A DNA stretch of 64,000 bases. It comes from DASRJW01 sp964567755. Lineage in GTDB: Bacteria > Krumholzibacteriota > Krumholzibacteriia > G020349025. The stretch lies in assembly GCA_964567755.1 (NCBI GenBank), contig CAZMNW010000007.1, positions 1-64,000 on the forward strand. The letters are read 5' to 3'. Positions within the stretch are counted from its first letter, which is position 1. Each line of letters opens with the position of its first letter. Below the pieces are notes generated by a model that saw only the letters and a list, made by a program, of their open reading frames with translations, searched no databases and was not told the DNA's origin. This document shows positions 17,653 to 26,869 of the stretch, one piece after another. The translations under genes were made by a program, and so were the position numbers.

Positions 17653-18789
17653 ATGGCGAAACAGCGCAAGTACCGCCGCAACCCGGCCAAGCGCCGCGTT
17701 CGGGCCGGGTCACCACCGGGAACCTTGATGGTCGACCCCGAGGCGCGGCGGCCGCGAATACATGTCCTCGCCTATGGACCCGAGCACTGCGTCGACCAGG
17801 AGCTGAGTGATCTCGCTCTGCTGCCGAAGTTGCTCGCAGCGCACCCCGTCACCTGGGTGAACGTCGATAGTCTCGGCGATGCGCAGGTGTTGCAGCAGTT
17901 GGGCGAGATGTTCGACCTGCATCGCTTGGCTTTGGAAGATGTCGTCAACGCCCACCAGCGCGCCAAGTCCGAGCGTTACGGCGACGTGCAGTTCATCGTC
18001 TTGCGCATGGCCAACTCCGCCTGTCCCCTCGATACCGAGCAGTTCAGCATGTTCTTGGGCAAGAATTTCTTGCTCACGTTCCAAGAGCGCCCCGGCGATT
18101 GCCTCGACCCCGTGCGCACGCGCATCCGCGAAATGGGACCACGGTTGCGCAGCAGCGGACCCGATTATCTGGCCTATGCCCTTCTCGACGCCGTCGTCGA
18201 CGGCTACTTCCCTGTGCTCGAACGCTATGGGGATGTCATCGAAGAGCTCGAGAGCGAAATCCTGCAGCGTCCGCGTCAATCCGTCATCCACCGTCTCCAC
18301 GAGCTCAAGCAGGATCTCACGACGTTACGGCGTTTCTTGTGGCCGCTGCGCGAGATGCTGAGTGGGTTGAGCCGCGAAGAATCCTCGACGGTCAGCGCCT
18401 CGACGCAAGTCTACCTGCGCGATTGTCATGATCATTCAGTGCAGCTCTTGGAGCTCCTCGAGTCGTTTCGCGATCTCGCTGCAAGTCTCATGGACCTGTA
18501 TCATTCCAGCTTGAGCCAGCGCATGAACGAGGTCATCAAGGTATTGACGATGATCTCGACGGTGTTCATCCCGTTGTCCTTCATCGCCGGACTGTACGGC
18601 ATGAACTTCGACCCGGCGACGTCGCCCTGGAACATGCCGGAGCTCGAATGGCGCTGGGGCTATCCGATGGCGCTCGGAATCATGACGGTAGTGGTCGTCT
18701 ACCTGCTGTTCTATTTCCGCCGCAAGGGTTGGCTCGGCGGCGGTGACGCGCCGGCCGCAGCGAAAGGCGATCCGCCACCACAGCGCTAG
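17653..18789 (+). CDS. corA: CorA-family divalent cation transporter
   Basis: 378-residue magnesium/cobalt channel subunit. A large cytoplasmic alpha/beta domain with long helices occupies residues 1-310. Two C-terminal transmembrane helices follow, with the signature Y-G-M-N-F at the end of the first (about residue 316-320) and a basic C-terminal tail. It would form a pentamer in the inner membrane. The ATG has GAGGAG upstream. A hairpin-like G-G-C-C/C-A-G-type repeat follows at about 18800-18817, without a T run. Confidence 0.93.
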   Translation: MAKQRKYRRNPAKRRVRAGSPPGTLMVDPEARRPRIHVLAYGPEHCVDQELSDLALLPKLLAAHPVTWVNVDSLGDAQVLQQLGEMFDLHRLALEDVVNAHQRAKSERYGDVQFIVLRMANSACPLDTEQFSMFLGKNFLLTFQERPGDCLDPVRTRIREMGPRLRSSGPDYLAYALLDAVVDGYFPVLERYGDVIEELESEILQRPRQSVIHRLHELKQDLTTLRRFLWPLREMLSGLSREESSTVSASTQVYLRDCHDHSVQLLELLESFRDLAASLMDLYHSSLSQRMNEVIKVLTMISTVFIPLSFIAGLYGMNFDPATSPWNMPELEWRWGYPMALGIMTVVVVYLLFYFRRKGWLGGGDAPAAAKGDPPPQR

Positions 18790-19270
18790 ACCCTATCCAG
18801 GCCCCAGCCTCTGGGCCGCTGCGCATGGCAAATCCCCTCTTCGGAACGAGTCCGACCTCTCGCCGGCCGACACGGCGATCGTGCAGCAGGGAATGCGCGC
18901 CCCGAGGCAGGAGCAGCCGTGTTGCAGATGCCGGAGCATTCCACTCCCATCCCAAAGGTGCCTCCATGACCCCTTGGAGGCTTCGAGGTTAGCCGACAGC
19001 GGATCATGTAGTTGCGCGATCGGAGGTGACACGACACATTTTCGAGACAACGCTCCGAGCGGGAGGGTCGCTGAGCGTTGGAGCCAGCAGTCGGGGACAC
19101 GCGAGCTGTCGTTTTAGCGAACATTCGCGACCCGGTTCGCGTTCTATGAGATGAGCCAACCACCGGCCTCGCGCGTCCGGAAACGTCTACGCCGCCGGTT
19201 GGAACAGGGTAACCTTCTTCGGGGTTCAAGCAATCGACCTCGCCACTTGGCCGGCCACGGGGAAGCGCCG
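18790..19270. other. 481-base intergenic region
   Basis: No protein or RNA gene is supported here; open frames on both strands have compositions unlike the real genes. A 7-bp perfect stem GCCTCCA/TGGAGGC with an 8-base loop lies at 18960-18981, not followed by T residues. The region presumably carries the promoter of the downstream kinase; no clear -35/-10 pair was identified. Confidence 0.5.
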
Positions 19271-22200
19271 ATGATCGGAAACCAGATCGCGCATTTCCGC
19301 CTCCTCGCGAAAGTGGGCGAAGGCGGGATGGGAATCGTCTACCGCGCCGAGGACCTCGACCTCGGTCGCATCGTCGCGCTCAAGGTACTGCCTCCACACC
19401 TCGTCGGCGACCAGGATCGCCGTAGCCGCTTCGTCGCCGAAGCCCGCACCGCCGCCTCTGTCACGCATCCCAACATCGGCACGATCCACGAGATCGGCGA
19501 GCACGACGGCATCATCTACATCGCCATGGAGTTCGTGGACGGCGAGAGTCTGCGCAGCCGGCTACGCAAGGGGATGTCGGTCAAGGAAGCCGTGCGCGTG
19601 GCGAGCGAAATCGCCGAGGGTCTCGCCGCGGCGCATCGTGCTCGCATCGCCCACCGGGATCTCAAGCCGGACAACATCGTAGTGACACGCGAGGGTCACG
19701 TGAAGATCCTCGACTTCGGCCTGGCGCGTCTCTTGGAGCTCCCCACCGCGGCGCCTGAGGCCTTCGCGCCCCCCGACACCATCACGCGGACGAGCGACGA
19801 AGTCCCCGTTTACACCGAGGCTCCGGACCTGGCCAAGGCCGTCACCATTCCGGTGGGCGATCATCGGGTTCTCGGGACTCCGGCCTACATGTCACCGGAA
19901 CAGGCGCGTGGGCTCGACATCGATTACCGCACCGATATTTTTTCCTTCGGCTGCACCTTTTACGAGATGCTCACCGGTCGCCCGCCGTTTCAAGGGCCGT
20001 CCACCACCAGCGTCATCCACGAGATCGTCAACCGCGATCCGGTGCCTGCGACGGCACTCAACCCCGACGTGCCGTCATCGGTGCAATGGGTGCTCGACAA
20101 GTGCCTGGAGAAAGATCCGAACCGTCGCTATCAGGACACACGCGATCTCGTCGTCGACATGGCACACCTGGTTCCCGAACCGGGGCCGCTCACGGGCTCC
20201 GGCGAATCCGACCCGTGGCGACGCTCCGGCCCGCAAGCGGTGGCGCCGCGCCACCGCCGTTTGCGCTTCGCAGCAGCCGCCGCCGTCCTGGCCGCCGTCG
20301 TCGGGGTGACCGGGTGGTTCCTGCGTAGCGGCGCCATCGGCACGGCGCCTTCTACTTCCAACTCGCTCGCGGTCTTCTCGTTCGAGAACTTGAAGGATCC
20401 GGGTGACCCCGACCGACTGGGCAAGATCCTTCAAGAGCTGCTGATCACCGACCTCTCGGGTCTCGAGCCCCTCAAGGTCTACAGCAGCCAACGCCTGGCA
20501 GATATCGAGCGTCAGATCCCACGCCAAGATGGCGCCGCCAACGTCCAGTCCGCGGTGGCTCGACGCGCCGGCGCGCAGCGCATGTTGACTGGGACGTTGA
20601 GCCCGCGCGGCGAAGACTGGGTGCTCACGGCGCAGCTCACCGACGTCGCCACGGGCCAGGTGCTCGGGTCGAAGCGCCTCGATGGCACCGACATCTATGC
20701 CATGGTCGACCAGCTCACCAACGAACTGCAAGCGGACTTCACCTTGCATTTGCCGGACGAGGTGGCGGGACGCTCGATCCGAGAGAAAACCAGCACCTCG
20801 ACGCAAGCGTGGAAACATTATCTCGGCGGCGTCGACCATCTGAATGCCAACCAATTCAGCGAGGCCGTGGAAGAGCTCACCGAAGCCGTGCGCATCGACC
20901 CCAAGTTCGGTCAGGCGCATTACCATCTGGGGCTGGCGACCTGGTGGTTGTACAGCGACATCGGCGCGGGCCGCGAACACTTGCAACACTTCCTCGAGAG
21001 CGAGCTCTATACATCACTCCAGGAAAAGAGCATTGCCGAGGCGATGCTGCTCGTGGTCGACGCGCGTTTTGCGGAAGCGCTGCCTGTGTTCGAGGCGCTG
21101 GCGCGCGAGCACCCTGACGACAAGTTCATCTGGTATGGACTCGGCGAGGCGCAGTTCCATTTCATGGGTGACAGCAAGATGAGCGCGTCGTTGCCGTCCT
21201 TCCAGCGCGCCGCGGCGCTCGATCCGGATTTCCTCCTGCCCTATTGGCACATCTTCTCCGTGCTCTGGAACGAAGAGCGCATCGACGAAGCGGTGAGCCT
21301 GGCCGACAAACGCATCGCCGACGATCCCGGCAATCCGCTCTGGCATCGCTTTCGTGCCGCCTCGGTGGTGCATGCAGGCGACGCGGCGCGCGGCGTGGAA
21401 GCGGTGGCACTGGCCGAAGCTCAAAGCCCCACGGCGGAGGACCGCCGGGATCTGCACAAACTCGTGGCGACGGCCTGGGGCGTCCTCGGCTACGTCAACT
21501 TGGCGGAGGAATCACTCGAGAAGGCGCTGGACGCCGACCCCGGTCACGACGATCCGCAGGTCCTCAAGGGACTCACCGAGTACTTGCGCATGCAGAAGAA
21601 ACTCGACGAGTACGAGGAACGTGTGCGCGGTTTGCTGGCGCAAAGTCCGGACAACGACCTCTATCAGGCCAGCCTGATCGAAGTGCAATTGGAGCGACAC
21701 CGATACGCCGAAGCCTTGCGTTTGGCCAAGGAACGCGCCACTGCCGAGCCGAGCGGGATCCGTTGGTACTGGTTTTGGGCCAGCGCAGCGATCCTCTCGG
21801 GCGACGAAGCCAGCCTCCCCGATCTGGAGGCACGTGTGCAGGCTCAGAGCCAATCGCCGGACGACCGGCGACACTTCTTGGCGTCAGTCGCCGGCGCCTA
21901 CGCGGCATGCGGCTACCAGAACAAGGCCATCGACTATTTCCGCCGAGCCATCGCGGTGGATGACGAGCCCGAGGCGAATCTGCTGCAAGCCGTCGGCTAC
22001 CGCGAGATGCGGCGCGGCCTGCATGCGCAGGCGGAATCCTGGTTCCGCAAGGCTGCGCAGCTGGCGCCGAAGAGCCCGCAGCCCGTGCTGTTGCTGGCAT
22101 TGCTCGACGTCGAACGCGGCGATCTGGCGCGGGCCAAGACGCGCCTGGCCGAAGCGCAAACGCTGCAACCCGCGAGCAAATTGGTGCCGTTCTTGGGTGC

Positions 22201-23014
22201 GAGCCTCGGTGTGTTCACGGGCGACGACGCGGCGCTCGCGGGGCTGCTTACTTCCGAGGTCGATTTGCTGACCGCCGAGTTCCAAAAGTGGCGCTTCCTC
22301 TATGGCGAGCCCGGTTACTTCCCTCTCGGCGTGGGTTGGGCCTACCTGCTGGCAGGGCGGCCTGAAGAAGCGGAAGCCTCGTTCATGGCCGGCACCACGT
22401 CCGAGTTCGCTAAACGCGACCCCGTCGCGCACGAAGGCCTCGGCTTCACGTATCTGCACATGGGGGACTACGCCAAGGCCGAGGGCGCCTTCCAGGCAGG
22501 CCTCGCGGTCGGACCCAGGAAGGGTGCGGCGTTGCGCGGCATCGGCATCGCCAAGCTGCTGCAAGGCGATGCCGCGTCGGCGGAAGCATATGCACACCGT
22601 GCGCTGTCGGAAGACCACCCGCACATCGATAGCTGGCGTTTGTTGGGCTTCGCGCTCGGCGAGCAGCAACGTTACAGCGAAGCTCTCGCCGTCGCCGAGA
22701 AGGCGGTGGCAATGGACTCGAGCCGCGCCAGCTACGAGCTGCTGGCATGGACGTTGGTGAGTGGAGATCTCGACATGGCACGCGGCATCGAGGTGGCGAA
22801 ACAGTCACTCGAGCTGCCGCTCGGTTTCCTCGATGTCGAAAAGACGCTGCCCCACCGCGTTTGCGCCCAGCACAGTCTCGGCCACGCATACCTCAAGCAG
22901 GGCAAGACCCAGCTCGCGGTGCAGTACCTGGAGAAGGCAGCGGAACTGCAGCCGCGGCGCACCTGCATCCGCGAAGATCTCCTGCGCGCCACGAGCGCCG
23001 CGCGCGGCACCTGA
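19271..23014 (+). CDS. Hanks-type Ser/Thr kinase with long TPR array
   Basis: 1247-residue protein, a paralogue of the kinase at 7715 with a much longer C-terminus. Glycine loop G-E-G-G-M-G-I-V is at 17-24, K38, H-R-D-L-K-P-D-N 128-135, D-F-G 148-150 and T-P-A-Y-M-S-P-E in the activation loop. One transmembrane helix lies near residue 340, followed by a TolB-like region and then about 750 residues of tandem TPR helices. ATG 19271 was chosen because the protein then starts M-I-G-N-Q-I-A-H-F-R, the usual form in this family, with GGGGAAG upstream. Expected to sense through the extracytoplasmic repeats. No linked substrate gene. Confidence 0.9.
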   Translation: MIGNQIAHFRLLAKVGEGGMGIVYRAEDLDLGRIVALKVLPPHLVGDQDRRSRFVAEARTAASVTHPNIGTIHEIGEHDGIIYIAMEFVDGESLRSRLRKGMSVKEAVRVASEIAEGLAAAHRARIAHRDLKPDNIVVTREGHVKILDFGLARLLELPTAAPEAFAPPDTITRTSDEVPVYTEAPDLAKAVTIPVGDHRVLGTPAYMSPEQARGLDIDYRTDIFSFGCTFYEMLTGRPPFQGPSTTSVIHEIVNRDPVPATALNPDVPSSVQWVLDKCLEKDPNRRYQDTRDLVVDMAHLVPEPGPLTGSGESDPWRRSGPQAVAPRHRRLRFAAAAAVLAAVVGVTGWFLRSGAIGTAPSTSNSLAVFSFENLKDPGDPDRLGKILQELLITDLSGLEPLKVYSSQRLADIERQIPRQDGAANVQSAVARRAGAQRMLTGTLSPRGEDWVLTAQLTDVATGQVLGSKRLDGTDIYAMVDQLTNELQADFTLHLPDEVAGRSIREKTSTSTQAWKHYLGGVDHLNANQFSEAVEELTEAVRIDPKFGQAHYHLGLATWWLYSDIGAGREHLQHFLESELYTSLQEKSIAEAMLLVVDARFAEALPVFEALAREHPDDKFIWYGLGEAQFHFMGDSKMSASLPSFQRAAALDPDFLLPYWHIFSVLWNEERIDEAVSLADKRIADDPGNPLWHRFRAASVVHAGDAARGVEAVALAEAQSPTAEDRRDLHKLVATAWGVLGYVNLAEESLEKALDADPGHDDPQVLKGLTEYLRMQKKLDEYEERVRGLLAQSPDNDLYQASLIEVQLERHRYAEALRLAKERATAEPSGIRWYWFWASAAILSGDEASLPDLEARVQAQSQSPDDRRHFLASVAGAYAACGYQNKAIDYFRRAIAVDDEPEANLLQAVGYREMRRGLHAQAESWFRKAAQLAPKSPQPVLLLALLDVERGDLARAKTRLAEAQTLQPASKLVPFLGASLGVFTGDDAALAGLLTSEVDLLTAEFQKWRFLYGEPGYFPLGVGWAYLLAGRPEEAEASFMAGTTSEFAKRDPVAHEGLGFTYLHMGDYAKAEGAFQAGLAVGPRKGAALRGIGIAKLLQGDAASAEAYAHRALSEDHPHIDSWRLLGFALGEQQRYSEALAVAEKAVAMDSSRASYELLAWTLVSGDLDMARGIEVAKQSLELPLGFLDVEKTLPHRVCAQHSLGHAYLKQGKTQLAVQYLEKAAELQPRRTCIREDLLRATSAARGT

Positions 23015-23056
23015 CCGCTGCACTTCACGCACACTTCGCACCAAGCAGCGGCGGTC

Positions 23057-23524
23057 TCACACCGTCACAGCGAAGTGCACGACCTTCGGCTGCACCAAGC
23101 GCTCGAAGTCGCGGTACGCCAAGCGCACGAGCTCGGTGTGCGAACCGGCGTTGAATGCAATCTCCTCGTCCTTCACGAGCTCCGAGGACACGAAGACATC
23201 CATGCCGTAGAGATTGCCGAACGGCGGCATGGCGCCTACTTCGCATTCCGGGAAGCGATCGGTGAATTCCTTCTCCGTCGCCAGCGCCGCACCACGCACG
23301 TGCGCCACGCTCTGCAACAGATCGAAATCCACTTGCTGCGATGAGGGCAGCACCGCCATCGCCAGGCGATCGTCGAGCTTCACCACCACCGTCTTGGCCA
23401 GCTCGCGGCCGGGGATGTGCGCCGAGGCGGCGATCTCCGGCGATGTATAGGCCGGAGAATGACTGATCACCACATACTTGACACGTTGGGCATCCAAGTA
23501 TTCGCGCAGCTTTCGGACTGGCAT
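23057..23524 (-). CDS. YbaK/EbsC-family aminoacyl-tRNA deacylase
   Basis: 155-residue protein of the YbaK/ProX editing family, which hydrolyses mischarged aminoacyl-tRNA. Visible blocks are the P-A-Y-T-S-P-E-I-A-A-S-A-H-I-P-G-R start, the K-T-V-V-V-K lysine strand and G-A-M-P-P-F-G-N-L-Y-G near residue 100. ATG 23524 was selected for its AAGGAGG 6 bases upstream; a longer frame to 23617 lacks such a site. Monocistronic and divergent from the S9 peptidase. Exact tRNA specificity cannot be told. Confidence 0.85.
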   Translation of the reverse strand: MPVRKLREYLDAQRVKYVVISHSPAYTSPEIAASAHIPGRELAKTVVVKLDDRLAMAVLPSSQQVDFDLLQSVAHVRGAALATEKEFTDRFPECEVGAMPPFGNLYGMDVFVSSELVKDEEIAFNAGSHTELVRLAYRDFERLVQPKVVHFAVTV

Positions 23525-23835
23525 GACATGCCTCCTTCGCTCGGGGAATCCCCAAGGCCGCGACCGCACGCGGGACTGGTCATGGCTCATGGGATTCCCC
23601 CTCCAAGAATGCGCCAACGCGCCGCGAAGTCAAAGCCCCATTGACGTCATCGGCCTCCGACTCCGGCACCATCTCTCGTCGATTCGAGACCCACCGGTCC
23701 CCCATGGCGTTCGCACCCGGGTTGTCGCTAGGATGCGCGTCGATCCTGTGCCGGGCGTGGGCCAGAAGATGGCCTACGCATCAACGACCCCCACGTGCGC
23801 GCGGCCGGAGGCCCGCACGGAAACTTGGAGAGAGC
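23525..23835. other. 311-base divergent intergenic region
   Basis: Lies between the minus-strand deacylase and the plus-strand S9 peptidase and should hold both promoters. The peptidase frame remains open upstream to 23641, but that extension lacks a ribosome site and would precede the signal peptide, so it is treated as non-coding. I see no RNA gene or repeat. Confidence 0.45.
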
Positions 23836-25950
23836 ATGCGTTCCAGAACCATCTGCATTCGATCCACCGTCTTACCGCACCTCCGGGGTCGGGTCATCGC
23901 CGCCATCGCACTCCTGCTCGGGCTTGCGCCGCAGGTCGCATCCGCGGCCGCCAAATCGGAGTCCCATCCAATTGGCGTGCGTGATCTAGTGGCGTTCGAC
24001 CGAATTTCTGACCCACGAGTGTCCCCCGATGGTCGCTGGGTGGCGTTCAGCGTCAGCGCGTTGGATCTCGGCGCCAACCGGCGGCGAAGTGATCTCTGGC
24101 TCGTGGGCGTGGATGGCTCGGGACTGCGGCGGCTCACCTCGCACGAGGCCTCCGACATCAATCCCCGCTGGATGCCCGACGGCAGATCCTTGTGCTTCCT
24201 GTCCACTCGCTCCGGCTCGTCGCAAGTGTGGTTGCTCTCCCTCGACGGCGGCGAAGCAGAGCCCGTGACGAAGTTACCGCTCGACGTAGGCAGCTTCGCG
24301 TTGTCGCGCGACGGCGCGTTTCTGGCTGTGAGCCTCGAAGTCTTCGTCGATTGCCCCGATTTGGAATGCACGCAAGAACGGCTCGCCGCTTTGGCGAAAA
24401 GCCAGGCGAGCGGCCGTTTGTACGACAGCCTGCTCTTCCGCCATTGGGACACCTGGAGCGACGGGCGCCGCTCGCACTTGTTCGTGCTCCCGACCGCGGG
24501 TGGCGGCAAGCCCGTGGACGTGATGAAAAAGATGGTGGCGCATGCGCCGTCCAAGCCCTTCGGTGGCGACGAAGAGTTCGTTTTCACACCCGATGGGCGC
24601 GGGGTCGTGTTCACTGCCAAGGACGTCGGGCGCGAAGAAGCTTGGTCCACCAACTATGATCTCTGGGTGGCAGCGGTCGACGGCTCCTCTCCGCCGCGCA
24701 AGCTCACCACCAATCCGGCCACGGACACGACGCCGCTGTTCTCGCCCGACGGCAAGACGCTGGCCTATCTCGCCATGGCGCGTCCCGGCTACGAAGCCGA
24801 CCGTTTGCGTCTGGTGCTGCGCGCGGGCTTGGACGGCAGCGAGCATGTGCTGGCCGAGAACTGGGACCGCTCGATCGGTTCCTTCGTCTGGTCGGCCGAT
24901 GGTCGCGAGCTCTACGTCGCCGCCGAACAGCTGGGACAGGAACCGCTCTTCGCACTCGATGCGACCACCGGAGCCGTGCGCACTCTCGTCGATCAAGGCA
25001 CGGTGCGTTCGCCACAGACGGCCGGCGACCGCATCGTCTTCGGCTTGGATCATTTGCAGTCACCCGTGGAGCTGCACGCAGTCTCGGCAGGTGGCGGCAA
25101 GCCACTCCGCCTCACCGACATGAATCGCGATCGGCTGGCAGCCGTCCGCATGGGCGCGCCCGAGCAATGGACCTTCGCGGGCGCCAACGGCGAAACCGTG
25201 TATGCGTATTTGGTCAAGCCGGTGGATTTCGACGCCAAGAAGAAATACCCCGTGGCGTTCCTCATTCACGGCGGGCCACAGGGCTCGATGGCGAACGATT
25301 TCCACTATCGATGGAATCCACAAGCCTACGCGGGCGCCGGTTACGCGGCGATCATGATCGATTTCCATGGTTCGACCGGTTACGGGCAGGCATTCTGTGA
25401 CGCCATTCGCGGCGACTGGGGTGGCAAGCCACTCGAAGACCTCCAGAAGGGCTTGGCCGCGGCGCTGCAGAAATATTCGTTCCTGGACGGCGACCGTGTC
25501 GCCGCGCTTGGCGCGTCCTACGGCGGCTTCATGATCAACTGGATCGCCGGCGCTTGGCCCGATCGCTTCCGCTGTCTGGTGAGCCACGATGGCAACCTCG
25601 ACGAACGCGGCGCCTACTTCATGACCGAAGAGCTGTGGTTCCCCGAGTGGGATCACCTTGGCACGCCTTGGGAGAATCCTGCGAGCTACGAGAAGCACAA
25701 TCCGCTGGCGCTCGTGCACCAGTGGCAGACACCGATTCTCGTCATCCACGGCGGCAAGGATTATCGCGTCGTCGAAACCGAAGGCATGGCGACGTTCACC
25801 GCGGCGCAGCGCCGGGGCATCCCGTCCAAGTTCCTGCATTTCCCAGACGAGAATCACTGGGTGCTGAAGCCGCACAACAGCATTCTCTGGCACGACACCG
25901 TGCTCACGTGGCTCGACGAGTGGACGAAGGGCAAGAGCAAGAAGAAGTGA
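23836..25950 (+). CDS. Secreted S9-family prolyl oligopeptidase-like peptidase
   Basis: 704-residue exported serine peptidase. A Sec signal peptide covers about residues 1-36 (hydrophobic I-A-A-I-A-L-L-L-G-L-A, then A-S-A-A). Next comes a beta-propeller of TolB/WD-like blades (S-P-D-G-R-W, M-P-D-G-R-S, S-P-D-G-K-T) and a C-terminal alpha/beta-hydrolase. Catalytic triad: S561 in G-A-S-Y-G-G-F, D642 in G-G-K-D-Y-R and H674 in E-N-H-W. This is the dipeptidyl/acylaminoacyl-peptidase group, cutting short peptides in the periplasm. The start fits GGAGAG upstream of ATG. It ends 3 bases from the convergent ATL gene. Confidence 0.92.
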   Translation: MRSRTICIRSTVLPHLRGRVIAAIALLLGLAPQVASAAAKSESHPIGVRDLVAFDRISDPRVSPDGRWVAFSVSALDLGANRRRSDLWLVGVDGSGLRRLTSHEASDINPRWMPDGRSLCFLSTRSGSSQVWLLSLDGGEAEPVTKLPLDVGSFALSRDGAFLAVSLEVFVDCPDLECTQERLAALAKSQASGRLYDSLLFRHWDTWSDGRRSHLFVLPTAGGGKPVDVMKKMVAHAPSKPFGGDEEFVFTPDGRGVVFTAKDVGREEAWSTNYDLWVAAVDGSSPPRKLTTNPATDTTPLFSPDGKTLAYLAMARPGYEADRLRLVLRAGLDGSEHVLAENWDRSIGSFVWSADGRELYVAAEQLGQEPLFALDATTGAVRTLVDQGTVRSPQTAGDRIVFGLDHLQSPVELHAVSAGGGKPLRLTDMNRDRLAAVRMGAPEQWTFAGANGETVYAYLVKPVDFDAKKKYPVAFLIHGGPQGSMANDFHYRWNPQAYAGAGYAAIMIDFHGSTGYGQAFCDAIRGDWGGKPLEDLQKGLAAALQKYSFLDGDRVAALGASYGGFMINWIAGAWPDRFRCLVSHDGNLDERGAYFMTEELWFPEWDHLGTPWENPASYEKHNPLALVHQWQTPILVIHGGKDYRVVETEGMATFTAAQRRGIPSKFLHFPDENHWVLKPHNSILWHDTVLTWLDEWTKGKSKKK

Positions 25951-25953
25951 TGT

Positions 25954-26313
25954 TCAACGACTCTTCGGTGTCGGGGCCGGGCGGCGCTGCCCGGCCGCGC
26001 GCCGTGGTCGCCAGCCGAAGTGTTCAAACGCCACGCGCCCGCGGCCATCGAACACCACGCCTTCGCCCTCGAGCAGTGCGCGCTGCAGCAGCTCGGCGCC
26101 GCGCTCGCTGCGCGGGCTCACTTCGCCGCGGGCGTTGATGACGCGGTGCCAAGGAACCGGCGAGCCGTCCGGCAGTGCGTGCAAGGTGTAGCCCACCAGG
26201 CGCGCGTGGCCGGGCAGACCGGCGAGAGAGGCGACCTGACCGTACGTGGCCACGCGCCCGCGCGGAATGCGCCGCACGATGGCGGCGATGTGCTGCGATT
26301 TCACCATCTGCAT
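25954..26313 (-). CDS. Alkyltransferase-like (ATL) DNA repair protein
   Basis: 119-residue protein of the O6-alkylguanine-DNA alkyltransferase fold, shortened to the DNA-binding domain. The helix-turn-helix R-V-A-T-Y-G-Q-V-A and the arginine-finger region are kept. The active-site P-C-H-R is P-W-H-R, with W55 in place of the cysteine. That substitution defines ATL proteins: they bind O6-alkylguanine and flag it for nucleotide excision repair rather than transferring the alkyl group. ATG 26307 is an alternative start two codons in. Divergent from the DUF393 gene. Confidence 0.9.
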   Translation of the reverse strand: MQMVKSQHIAAIVRRIPRGRVATYGQVASLAGLPGHARLVGYTLHALPDGSPVPWHRVINARGEVSPRSERGAELLQRALLEGEGVVFDGRGRVAFEHFGWRPRRAAGQRRPAPTPKSR

Positions 26314-26391
26314 TCCAGCGTGAGATCCTCCCCGTTCGTGCTATGGTAACGGCGCTGCGACGCATTGTATTGCCCCGCGCAGATCAGAGTC

Positions 26392-26790
26392 ATGATGGCG
26401 CCTCCAATCATCCTCTTCGATGGGGTCTGTAATCTCTGCAACCGCGCCGTGGATCTCGTCATCCGACACGATCGTCGCCGCGAGTTCCGATTCGCCTCCC
26501 TGCAGTCACCACTGGCGCAACTTCGCCTGCGCGAGCTCGGACACGCCGGGAATCCATTGGACAGCATCGTCTTGATCGATGGGGATCGCCTGTCCACTGA
26601 ATCGACGGCCATCTTGAGGATCGCGGCGCGACTCTCCTGGCCCTGGCCGTTGCTGTCGGTGTTCTGGCTCGTCCCTCGTCCAGTCCGGGATTGGGTATAT
26701 CGCGTCGTGGCGAAACACCGCTATCGCTGGTTCGGGCAGCGGCAGCAATGTCGCATCCCGACGGCAGAGGAACAGGCATTGTTTCTCTGA
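26392..26790 (+). CDS. DCC/DUF393 thiol-disulfide oxidoreductase-like protein
   Basis: 132-residue protein of the DUF393 (DCC) family. The signature D-G-V-C-N-L-C-N lies at the N-terminus, giving a C-x2-C pair like thioredoxin-type proteins, and R-F-A-S-L-Q-S follows. The C-terminal part is rich in tryptophan and arginine. Members are small thiol proteins, sometimes beside membrane or carotenoid genes, with no firm function. The start is one of two adjacent ATGs at 26392 and 26395; the ribosome site is weak. Convergent with the DEAD-box helicase. Confidence 0.85.
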   Translation: MMAPPIILFDGVCNLCNRAVDLVIRHDRRREFRFASLQSPLAQLRLRELGHAGNPLDSIVLIDGDRLSTESTAILRIAARLSWPWPLLSVFWLVPRPVRDWVYRVVAKHRYRWFGQRQQCRIPTAEEQALFL

Positions 26791-26869
26791 CGCAGCAGAA
26801 GATGCGGAAATCCCTCGAGATGGATGTGATCGGTTTCGTCCTGAATCTCTGCGATGCAGGTCCTCGCCG

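Noticed and set aside
18960..18981. 7-bp stem-loop upstream of the second kinase, considered as a terminator
   Set aside because: No T run on either side and about 170 bases from the preceding stop; probably chance or an unrelated structure.
19216..19232. GGTTCAAGC-like sequence resembling a tRNA T-loop
   Set aside because: No matching acceptor, D or anticodon stems could be folded around it.
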